This document shows positions 7,546 to 15,300 of a DNA stretch of 20,957 bases, piece after piece (the first letter of the stretch is position 1; every line of letters starts with the position of its first letter). This stretch comes from a virus. The stretch spans positions 1 to 20,957 of the IMG/VR virus record IMGVR_UViG_3300047509_000172; one strand, given 5' to 3'. The position numbers were made by a program, and so were the translations under genes. The notes beneath the pieces were generated by a model that saw only the letters and a program-made list of their open reading frames with translations, was not told where the DNA came from and ran no database searches.

Positions 7546-7566
7546 TTTAGCCCTCGGGCTAAATTT
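7546..7566 (+). terminator. Small intrinsic-terminator-like hairpin
   Basis: A 7-bp stem (arms 7546-7552 and 7557-7563) with a CTCG loop; the next inner pair is also complementary. It is followed by TTTC at 7564-7567. It is AT-richer than its surroundings and lies 13 bases after the stop of the 97-residue gene, in a 97-base gap. It may be a weak or partial terminator dividing head/LamG genes from tail-shaft genes. Because essential tail genes lie downstream, either read-through or a promoter after it is needed. Confidence 0.5.
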
Positions 7567-7630
7567 CACCGCCGCCCTTCCCCACCTCGCGACCTCGCAC
7601 GTCCACACCACTCAAGGAGGCCTTCAGCTG

Positions 7631-7978
7631 ATGGCTCAGTTCACCTACAAGTTCAACGGCGACACCCCGAAGCGATTCCAGGGCCGCGTCATCAAGCCGG
7701 GTGACCTCATCGAATCGGACGACGAGATCATCAACGGCGAGTTCGAGCCGACCAACGCCGCAGCCAAGGCGGCGCAGAAGGCGACCGAAGCAGCAGACGC
7801 AGCTCGGGCCGACGTGCACGCCAAGGAGCGCGAAGCCGCAGCTCAGGGCCTGACCCTCGAGGAGGCCTTCCCAGAGCTCGCAGCTCCCGTCGACGCCGCG
7901 CCGGCGCCCGTGGTTTCCGCGGGAAAGTCGACCACCAAGACCGCCGCGGCCGCCGCAACCGACGCCGCCTCCAGCTAA
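7631..7978 (+). CDS. Small accessory protein upstream of tail tube, Ala-rich tail
   Basis: A 115-residue protein with AAGGAGG at 7614-7620 ten bases before ATG 7631. The first about 45 residues look folded (MAQFTYKFNGDTPKRFQGRV, then IKPGDLIESDDEI). The rest is a long Ala/Glu-rich helix (AAAKAAQKATEAADAARADV) and a disordered Ala/Thr/Ser end. The plan, a small folded head plus low-complexity tail, parallels the small protein at 3361-3645 but without clear sequence identity. The role is unknown; position directly before the tail tube gene suggests a tail accessory or chaperone function. Confidence 0.65.
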   Translation: MAQFTYKFNGDTPKRFQGRVIKPGDLIESDDEIINGEFEPTNAAAKAAQKATEAADAARADVHAKEREAAAQGLTLEEAFPELAAPVDAAPAPVVSAGKSTTKTAAAAATDAASS

Positions 7979-8017
7979 AACCACCCGATCCGGAAATACA
8001 TCGCCGCTTCCAACGGC

Positions 8018-8023
8018 AAGGAG
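8018..8023 (+). promoter_or_regulatory. Ribosome binding site fixing the tail tube start
   Basis: AAGGAG lies nine bases before ATG 8033. It supports translation of the unusual Arg/Trp-rich N-terminal extension, since no other ATG, GTG or TTG lies in frame before the family core begins at about residue 44. Confidence 0.75.
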
Positions 8024-8032
8024 ATTTAGAGA

Positions 8033-9091
8033 ATGTTTCGACGCTTCACCACCTGGCTCCGTTGGCAGCGGGCGCTGTTCCTTGCGCCTTATCTGCGGCG
8101 CTGGTCCGCCTTCCGCCGCGGTCTTTCGCTCGACGCAGCGATCTTCGCCTCGAACCCCACCTGGCGCCAGGTTCTCGGACTCGCCAAGGAGACCACGTGG
8201 GGCACGCCAGTGGTTGCGACCACCTTCTTCCCCGTCGCCAAGCCCTCGAGCTTCGTCCCTGACTTCGAGGACATCATGGACGACGGCGAGCGCAACAACG
8301 CCTCCTTCGACCAGGCGTACTACCAGGGCGTCGGCCTGACTCAGTTCGACACGGGGGAAATGCTGGTCTGGCCGGACGACTCGCTGCACTGGCTGATGGG
8401 CCTCTTCGGCGTCGACACCATCAGCGGCGCCGGCCCGTACACGCACCCGCTCACCCTGTTCAACACAGGCTTCCCGCCCTCGTACACGCTGACCCTCTAC
8501 GACAACCTGATCGCGACGGCGCGGCGCATCTCAGGCGCCATGGTCAACGAGGTCACGCTGAAGTGGTCGGTCAAGGGCAAGCTCACGATGCAGGCCAAGG
8601 GCATCGGCAAGATTGCCGACACGGTCGCCAAGCCGACCGAAGTCTTCAGCGCCGCAGCTGCCTACCTCGGCTGGCAGTTCGCGGCAAACATCGGCGGCGC
8701 CAACACCAAGATCGAAGAGGGCGAGCTCACGCTCAAGCGCCAGGTCGACGCTGTCTACGGCGCCGCCGGCACCCAGGATATGAACGACCGCTCGATCGAC
8801 ACCCTCTCCGTGACTGGCCGGTACACGTTCGCCGCGGCGGACGACACAGAGAAGGCCCTCTACACCGGCAACACGCAGCCCTCCTCGCTGCTCACCTGGA
8901 CGTCGGGTGCGAACAGCCTGGCCATCCAGATGACCAAGACGGCCTTCGGCAAGGGCGGCACGATCGACCGCTCGAACAAGTACAGCCGAACCGTGCTGCC
9001 GTTCAGGGCCATCGCCAACGCGACCGACGCCGGCACCGGAAACGGGCCCGCAAAGATCACCGGCATCAACACCAAGGCGGTCGCCTACTAA
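8033..9091 (+). CDS. Major tail tube protein with N-terminal extension
   Basis: A 352-residue protein. From residue 44 it reads TWRQVLGLAKETTWGTPVVA, the typical opening of siphovirus tail tube proteins of the Phage_tube_2 type. Later segments fit the same family: ITRD-like strands, a GPYTHPLTLFNT loop, SYTLTLYDN, SGAMVNEVTLKWSVKGKLTM, and a final region in which the chain returns to beta strands (NKYSRTVLPFRAIANATD). It polymerises as hexameric rings around the tape measure to form the tail shaft. Residues 1-43 are extra: eight Arg and three Trp in the first 33 residues with no acidic residue, amphipathic and strongly basic. The strong ribosome site supports this start. It lies just before the assembly chaperone genes, the standard order. 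Confidence 0.85.
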   Translation: MFRRFTTWLRWQRALFLAPYLRRWSAFRRGLSLDAAIFASNPTWRQVLGLAKETTWGTPVVATTFFPVAKPSSFVPDFEDIMDDGERNNASFDQAYYQGVGLTQFDTGEMLVWPDDSLHWLMGLFGVDTISGAGPYTHPLTLFNTGFPPSYTLTLYDNLIATARRISGAMVNEVTLKWSVKGKLTMQAKGIGKIADTVAKPTEVFSAAAAYLGWQFAANIGGANTKIEEGELTLKRQVDAVYGAAGTQDMNDRSIDTLSVTGRYTFAAADDTEKALYTGNTQPSSLLTWTSGANSLAIQMTKTAFGKGGTIDRSNKYSRTVLPFRAIANATDAGTGNGPAKITGINTKAVAY

Positions 9092-9130
9092 CCGGCCTTC
9101 TTCCACTCACACAAGCAAGGGGAACCGACT

Positions 9131-9631
9131 ATGTCAGATGAACTCAAGCCTGTCGCCGTGCCACCGCCAACGGTCACGCTGCCCGAGTGCGGCTACACGA
9201 TCACCTTCCGCAAGCGCACCGCGCAGGACCACCACGAAGCTCGAGAGGCCGTCATCTTCGACGGCTACCACAACCGGCAGCGCTACCTGCGCTACCTGCT
9301 CTACATGGCGGTCAGCATGGCCGTCAGGTGGGACAAGGTCGATGAGAACCAGCGCATGGTGCCCATCACGCTCGAGGAGCTCACCAACCTCAGCGACGCG
9401 GATTACATCTACCTGCTCAACGACATGCCGGCCCGCGTGGAAGTACGCCAGGAGGTGAACCCCCAGGCCGAAGACCCTTTCGCGCCATCGCCTACGCGCT
9501 CCTCAGAGGCCACGAGCTCGACGGAAGCGACCCCCTCGTCCAGTACGCCGTCGACCTCATCCAAGACCTCGAGCTCGCGGGCCAAAAGAACTGGACGCTC
9601 CAGCAGCTCCGCGCCCTCGACCGGCAGGTAG
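9131..9631 (+). CDS. Tail assembly chaperone (G-type, zero-frame product)
   Basis: A 166-residue protein. The first about 117 residues are folded-like: PECGYTITFRKRTAQDHHEA, a helical YHNRQRYLRYLLYMAVSMAV, and NLSDADYIYLLNDM, similar to tail assembly chaperones that sit between tail tube and tape measure genes. Such chaperones bind the tape measure during tube polymerisation and are absent from the virion. From residue 117 the zero frame turns into a Ser/Thr/Arg-rich low-complexity tail of 49 residues. At that same point a slippery heptamer occurs, and the -1 frame carries a normal-looking protein. So the Ser-rich end is probably the default, perhaps functionally unimportant, terminus. ATG 9131 follows AAGGGG. 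The call rests on position and the frameshift. Confidence 0.75.
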   Translation: MSDELKPVAVPPPTVTLPECGYTITFRKRTAQDHHEAREAVIFDGYHNRQRYLRYLLYMAVSMAVRWDKVDENQRMVPITLEELTNLSDADYIYLLNDMPARVEVRQEVNPQAEDPFAPSPTRSSEATSSTEATPSSSTPSTSSKTSSSRAKRTGRSSSSAPSTGR

Positions 9632-9699
9632 TCGAAGACATCAGGACCATCGAGGTTTTCAAGCGAGACCTCGGAGCGCTGCCGGCGCAGGAGGGATAG
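9131..9699 (+). CDS. Tail assembly chaperone GT-type product by -1 frameshift
   Basis: Predicted join of 9131..9481 and 9481..9699, giving 189 residues. After slipping at CCCTTTC (9475-9481) the ribosome would enter a frame encoding 72 further residues: RAIAYALLRGHELDGSDPLV, then QYAVDLIQDLELAGQKNWTL, QQLRALDRQVVEDIRTIEVF, KRDLGALPAQEG and TAG at 9697-9699. This stretch is helical, has normal composition and GC-ending codons, unlike the Ser-rich zero frame. It contains no ATG, GTG or TTG, so it cannot be translated independently. Fusing a G-like and T-like part by -1 frameshift is a conserved feature of siphovirus tail chaperone genes (lambda G and GT). The length ratio of the two products is not observable here. 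Strong inference, not proven. Confidence 0.75.
9475..9481 (+). promoter_or_regulatory. -1 ribosomal frameshift slippery heptamer CCCTTTC
   Basis: The heptamer fits the X XXY YYZ rule in the zero frame (C CCT TTC), so that the Pro and Phe tRNAs re-pair with CCC and TTT after slipping back one base. It lies exactly where the zero frame turns low-complexity and the -1 frame turns protein-like. No downstream pseudoknot or stem was established by eye. Confidence 0.75.
9689..9695 (+). promoter_or_regulatory. Ribosome binding site for an ATC-initiated tape measure gene
   Basis: AGGAGGG is a near-perfect Shine-Dalgarno sequence ending seven bases before an ATC codon at 9703. The nearest ATG in frame (9775) has no comparable site. 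The element overlaps the last codons of the -1 frame chaperone product and its TAG stop. Confidence 0.65.
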
Positions 9700-9702
9700 G
9701 CC

Positions 9703-12369
9703 ATCACAGACAGAGCTGAGCTCGAGGTTGTCGTCAGTGCCCAGGTCGACCGGCTACTTGCCGGCGTCTCGAGCATGGAGCGATCTCTGGCTGCCATCGA
9801 GAAGGCTCATGGCAGCGCCGCAACCGCGGCTGTGCAGCAGCAGAACGCGCTGACGAACCTCGAGGGGAAGGTCTCGAGCGTCACCGGAACGATCGGCAAG
9901 CTCACCGCGGTCTTCGGCGGTCTGTTCCTGGCCTACGAGGCCATCAAGCGCGGCTTCGAGGCCTTCGACTCGCTCGAGCAGCACAACATCGACTTGCTGC
10001 GCACTACAGAGATCCTCGGTGGCAACGCGCAGGCCGCCTCTTTGTGGAGCGTCGCCGCGAACGAGATGGGCCTGAGCCTCGACATGATCGACAAGGCCTT
10101 CACGAAGCTGTCGACGGACATGAACGCCGCTGCCAATCCGGCCCTCAAGCAGATGGGGATCAACGTCGAGGACGTCAACGGCAAGCTGCGCCCGGTCAAC
10201 GACGTCATCCTCCAAGCGGCCGACTATTTCCACCAGCACGCCGGCGCGGTGAATAACGCTGCGCTCGCCAACCAGCTCTTCGGGCGCAGTGGTTACGAGC
10301 TGCTCCCCATCCTCGAGCAGGGGCGTGCAGGCCTGGCAGCGCTCACCGAAGAAGCGAAGAAGTACGGACTCATCCTTGACTCGACGACGATCGAAAGAAA
10401 CGCGGCCCTCACCTTCCAGCTGAAAGAAGCTCAGATGGCAGGTGAGGGCCTTGCTTTGTCTCTGGAGAATGCGCTGCTGCCCGGCATCGCCGCGATCGGC
10501 CAGGCGTTCTCAAAGGTCGTCTCGGACAACCTGCCGGCCTTCATCGCCGGCGTGAACCGCGCGGTCAGCTACATCATCGGCTTCGTCGAAGGCCTGACTG
10601 GCATGACCATGAAGGTCGGCGAAGGCGCGATGGCGCTTTCCAACCTCGGCTCTGTCTCTGGCGACACCGGGACCGGCCTGGACAAGGCAGCCAGCTCCAG
10701 CCAGGCACTCGCCGACGCACAGCAGAGGGTCCGCGACCAGGCGCAGGAAGCCACTCGAGCGATCGATGCGCAGGTCACGGCGCTGAACGCACAGATGGCC
10801 GCGACCGCCTTCAGCGACCAGCAAGCGAGCCTGAAGCAGAAGTCCGAAGACGAGCAGCTGAATATCACGAAGCTCTCGCAGGACAAGCAGCTCGCGCTCT
10901 TCCTCGGAAACTCGGTGCAGGCCAAACAGATCGACGAGCAGCTGACCACCGCGAAAGAGCAGAACGCGCAGACGACGCTGCAGATCACGCGCGGAATCGA
11001 GAACGAGAGCATCAAGGACAAGATCGCGTCCCTCGAGCTGCAGAAGCAGAAGATCCAGGACGCGGCGAACGATCACATCCAGGCGATGCAGCGCGCGGCG
11101 CGTGGCACGACGGAGGCGATGGGCGGCGCGGCCGCAACGATGGCCCCCCTGTTCAGTAAGGCTGGCCAGGACGCCGCATCGAAGTTCAAGTTCGCCATGG
11201 ACGCCGGCGCCGAGGCCACGGGTGCCTCGATGGGCCAGAAACTCATGGACGCTCTCTTTGGGCCAGAGGTGTGGGTCGACACGGACCGCAACATCAAAGG
11301 GCACTTCGAGCGCCAGGGCGGCACAGACTTCATGAAGATCGGACAGGTTATCGGCGAGACGATCGGGACCGGCTTGACGACAGCGCTCGGCAAAGCATTC
11401 CAGAAGTGGTGGAACGACCTTGGCCAGAGGCTGTTTGACCCGGCCAGCGTTCCTGGTGCCGACACGGGACCTCTCCCGGGCACCCCGGGCGGGCCGCCCA
11501 GCACGTTGCCTTGGTATGCGGGCTTCGGAAGCGCCGAAGGGGGTGTCTTCACCCAGCCGACTCTCACGTGGGTCGGCGAGAAGCCCGGCAACCCAGAAGC
11601 GATCGTGCCGGCCGCTGCTCTGCAGGCACTCACTCAAGCCGCGGCCGCACCGCCAACGGGCTTGCGCCCAGGCAACACCGCGCCAGGCGCCTCGCCGCTG
11701 CCGGCAATCGCAGCTGCGTCACTGCCAGGCATGCCGGGGTCCGCAATCCCGACGTCCCTGCCTGCGGCGCCGCCCGCATCCACAGGCAGCGGGGCAATGC
11801 CGCCGACGGTCAGCAGTGCGCCACAGGCTGTGAGCGCTCCTTCATCCCTGCCGCCCATCCCGCCGGCCACGGTCGCTGCGTTCTCGCGCGGTGCTGGATT
11901 GTCCGAAGGTGCTTCCGTCCCCGCGGCCTTCGCAGCACAGCCCGGCACCGCAGCGCCCGCAAGCCCCCAGCAGCCGGTCAGCGGCTACAGCATTCTCAGA
12001 CTGCCCGAAGTAAACCCGGCGCAGCCTCCGTCGGCCTCCTCTCAGCCCGTGCCTTCGCTCGCACAGACCTCGACGATCGCCCCTGCCCTTCCCAGCTCGA
12101 GCCCGGCGCCGGCATCGCTGGCCCTTCCGAGCTCGTTCGCTGGCGCGGCCGTGAGCCAACCGGTCAGCGTGGCAACGAGCGGCGCGAGCTCCTCGACCAT
12201 CCGCGTCCAGGTCGACCAGGCGGCAGCCGCGGGGCCGCTTAGCGACCCCGAGATCAAGGCCCTCCTGAAGCAGATCGTGCAGGGTCAGGCAGCTGCCAAT
12301 CGGTTGCTCGAGGCTATCGGCAGCTATAGCCCGCGTGGTGGCTTGGCTGCGACACAGGGCCTCGCATGA
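9703..12369 (+). CDS. Tail tape measure protein
   Basis: An 888-residue protein if begun at ATC 9703 (864 from ATG 9775). The upstream 24 residues (ITDRAELEVVVSAQVDRLLA and on) look like a genuine tape-measure N-terminus and follow a perfect ribosome site; ATG 9775 has none. Regions, numbered from ATC: hydrophobic VFGGLFLAYEAI near 69-80; family core about 90-280 with GKLRPVNDVILQAADYFHQH; hydrophobic VSYIIGFVEGLTG near 285-300; coiled coil about 330-465; PEAIVPAAALQALTQ near 631, a motif common in tape measure C-termini; Pro/Ala/Ser-rich disorder about 646-826; final helix SDPEIKALLKQIVQGQ. It sets tail length, occupies the tube and aids DNA entry. At 0.15 nm per residue this implies a tail near 130 nm (inference). 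Its stop overlaps the next start (ATGA). Confidence 0.88.
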   Translation: MTDRAELEVVVSAQVDRLLAGVSSMERSLAAIEKAHGSAATAAVQQQNALTNLEGKVSSVTGTIGKLTAVFGGLFLAYEAIKRGFEAFDSLEQHNIDLLRTTEILGGNAQAASLWSVAANEMGLSLDMIDKAFTKLSTDMNAAANPALKQMGINVEDVNGKLRPVNDVILQAADYFHQHAGAVNNAALANQLFGRSGYELLPILEQGRAGLAALTEEAKKYGLILDSTTIERNAALTFQLKEAQMAGEGLALSLENALLPGIAAIGQAFSKVVSDNLPAFIAGVNRAVSYIIGFVEGLTGMTMKVGEGAMALSNLGSVSGDTGTGLDKAASSSQALADAQQRVRDQAQEATRAIDAQVTALNAQMAATAFSDQQASLKQKSEDEQLNITKLSQDKQLALFLGNSVQAKQIDEQLTTAKEQNAQTTLQITRGIENESIKDKIASLELQKQKIQDAANDHIQAMQRAARGTTEAMGGAAATMAPLFSKAGQDAASKFKFAMDAGAEATGASMGQKLMDALFGPEVWVDTDRNIKGHFERQGGTDFMKIGQVIGETIGTGLTTALGKAFQKWWNDLGQRLFDPASVPGADTGPLPGTPGGPPSTLPWYAGFGSAEGGVFTQPTLTWVGEKPGNPEAIVPAAALQALTQAAAAPPTGLRPGNTAPGASPLPAIAAASLPGMPGSAIPTSLPAAPPASTGSGAMPPTVSSAPQAVSAPSSLPPIPPATVAAFSRGAGLSEGASVPAAFAAQPGTAAPASPQQPVSGYSILRLPEVNPAQPPSASSQPVPSLAQTSTIAPALPSSSPAPASLALPSSFAGAAVSQPVSVATSGASSSTIRVQVDQAAAAGPLSDPEIKALLKQIVQGQAAANRLLEAIGSYSPRGGLAATQGLA

Positions 12370-15300
12370 CGACACCGAACCTCCCGCAGTGGCTTTCTCC
12401 GTCTGCCTCGGGGCAGATGTCGAACAAGCGCGGATCCAACACGGGCGCGGATGCGATCGCGCTGCAGTTCAAGGCGTCGACGCAGCGCGGCGCTGCCGAC
12501 CTCCTGAGCAGCTGCCGCATCGTAGCGAGCAAGTCAGGCGTTGCCTCGCCCGTGCTCGACACCTGGTGGATGGGACCGGGCGCGGCCGTGGCGCCGCCAG
12601 TGGCCGACATCCGCACGAACCAGGTCTTCGTCTACAACGGGCGCGTATACGTGCACGGTTGGGCGGCCGCTAATGCCGGCGCAGCGAACACCAACATCTA
12701 CTCCGCTCCCATCAACGGGCCGAACGTCGGGCCCGTCTGGAGAGGCGAAAGCAGCCCTCCCACGGCCACGGGCACCACCGGGGCGCAATACGGAATGGCG
12801 CAGGCGGGCGGCTTCATCTACTTGCTGATCCTCCAGGTGATCTGGTACGCGCCGATACAAGCGGATGGGACCTTCGGGGCCTGGGTGAAGTCGACCGGTA
12901 CAGCGACGGCAAACTCTCAGATCCTTTTCGGGTTCACCGATGCGTCCGGAAGCTATCTCTACGTCGTGGGCGGCGAGACGACGGCCCTTACCAAGGGCTG
13001 CAAGATCAATGCGGATGGCAGCCTTCCCGCATTGATTGCCGGCGGCAACCAGACCGCGCAGCGAGGACATGGCGGGATCTATTTCACGCCTTCGGGCCTC
13101 GGCGATGGCAACGGAACGATCTGGGTGATCGGCGGATTTGATGGCGTCAACCCCCAGCTGACAGTCCAGTCGGCGCCCGTGACTGGTGGCAACGGAACCA
13201 TCGGCGTTTGGGCGAACGCTGCCACAGGGCTGCCGGCCGCGCGAAGCAATGGAGCCTTTTCCGTCTACACGATTGCCGGCGCGACCTGGCTGTATTTCAT
13301 CGGTGGCAGCAGCGCCGGCGCGCCTACCGCCAACGCCACCACAACGATCTATCGAATCCTCGCCGCGGGTCTCGGCGGCGCGTGGACCACGGACGCGACG
13401 GCCCTCGGTGTCGCTCAGGTCGGAGGTGGTGTTTCTCAGCAAGCACCTGGTGCGGTCGTCGCCGGCACGGTGGCCGACCAGGGTGAGCCGACCCAGACCA
13501 GCTTCACGGGCGCGACGACGGTCACGCTCACGAAGATCAACGGCAACACCGCCGCGGTCCTCTCTGTAGTCGGTTCGCAGTCAACCGGTCTCTTGCTCAC
13601 AGCAAATCTGGGGACCGGCGGATCGGCGGTCACAAATGTGGACTCAATGACGGTGACGTACAACTGGGGCGCCGTGGCTGCTATCGGCGGGGCAGCGCTC
13701 GTCGACGGCGACGTGGTCACCATCACTGTGTACGTCTGCGATCAGAACACTGGGGCTATCTCCGGCGCCTCCACCACGCAGTTCAAGATTGGGCAGGCCC
13801 CGACACTTTCGAGCCTGCTGCCAGGCGCGGGGATCACGACAGGCAAGCCGACCGCCTCAATGGCTCCCCTGCCAGGCGCAGGCGGCGGCCCGATTGTCTC
13901 CTGGCAGATCACGGTGAAGATCGGGGCGACCGTCTATTTCGATTCTGGCGTGCGGTACGACAGCCTGTACTCGGTGCTCGTGAATCTCGCGCCTGTCCTT
14001 GCGACAGCAACCGCCTATACGTTCGCCTGGACGGCCACGTCGAATGACACGCTCTTCAACGGTGCCACGAACACTGCGACGAGCACGCTGGCCGTAACGC
14101 CCACCTTGGCGCCGCCGGCGGCGCCCACCGGGCTGACCGTCACCGCCGACAACCCGAATGGGGCACTCCTTCTTGCATGGGTCAATCCCGCACCAGCAGC
14201 AAATGCGGGCAGCCGCGTCTACTACCGGCGCAACGGTTCGTCGATTTGGGCCTGGTCGCTGCTGTGCGACGGCCCTCTCATCGACCGCTTCACGGCCATG
14301 GATCAGATAGCGCTCGGCGTCGCTTACGACTTCGCAGTCAGCCAGCTGGACCTTGCCGCGGTCGCCGAATCTGCGATGAGCATCCCCGCCCTGATCAACG
14401 CCGACTTCGAGGACGCTGGCGCCACGGTCACGCTGTTCAAGTCGCTCGGCACCGGCACGCTCGGCTCATTGGCTGCGTGGACCACAGACCTCGGCGTGCC
14501 GACGATCGCCGCCAATGTTGCATCGCTGCCGCCGGCCAGCACCCAAATCCGCGGTGGCCACATCGATACGACTGACTGCACCTACACCTGCCGTGTGGTC
14601 ACGGGGGCAACGGGCTCGCCGCAGATACTCGTCCACGCAACCGGCTCCGCGACGTACATCACGGCATGGCTGGTTCTCGGCGCGGGCACCGGGAGCCTCA
14701 ATCTGGGCAAGAACTTCGCCGGGGTCTTCACGACCGTGGCGACAACCGGCGGCCAGACATTCAACGCTGCAACCGCCTACTGGTTGCGAATCGTGGCCGC
14801 AGGAACCACTTACACAGCGACCGCTTACGCCGACACAGCCGGCGCCATCGGGGCGTTGATCGCCACCGCTGCTGGCACGATCGCCGACACGACGCTGCAG
14901 GCTGGCCAGGTCGGGATGCGGAACGACAGCGCAACGGGCACGCAGCAATTTGGAGGCGCCTTCGCGAACGTCTGCACGCTCACCGGCCCAATGGCCAACG
15001 GCTGGAGCCCCGATAGCTCGGACTGGACGAAATTCGAGCCCGCGTTTGCCTGGAGCAAGGTCTCGCCTTACTCAGGCCTGCGCTGCGTCTCGATCTATGC
15101 CGCGGCCGGCGCCACCGGAGGCGCAACGGCATGGGTTGCAGCTGCTCCGTTTGCGGCGGGTCCGGCACCGCAGATCGCTGGCCAGCTCAAGGCAACCGGC
15201 ACGATCGCTGCATTCATGCAGATCGACAGCTCGGGTGTCTCAGCCAACGTGACTGCTGACGGGACCTGGCGGCTGATCACCGCCAACCTGACGGCGATCG

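Noticed and set aside
10510-11637. Reverse-strand open frame of 375 residues under the tape measure gene
   Set aside because: Its composition is that of a shadow frame (Arg/Leu/His rich), and the forward frame has clear tape-measure features.
11511-12242. Forward 243-residue frame inside the tape measure gene
   Set aside because: Arg-rich shadow of the Pro/Ala/Ser-rich region.
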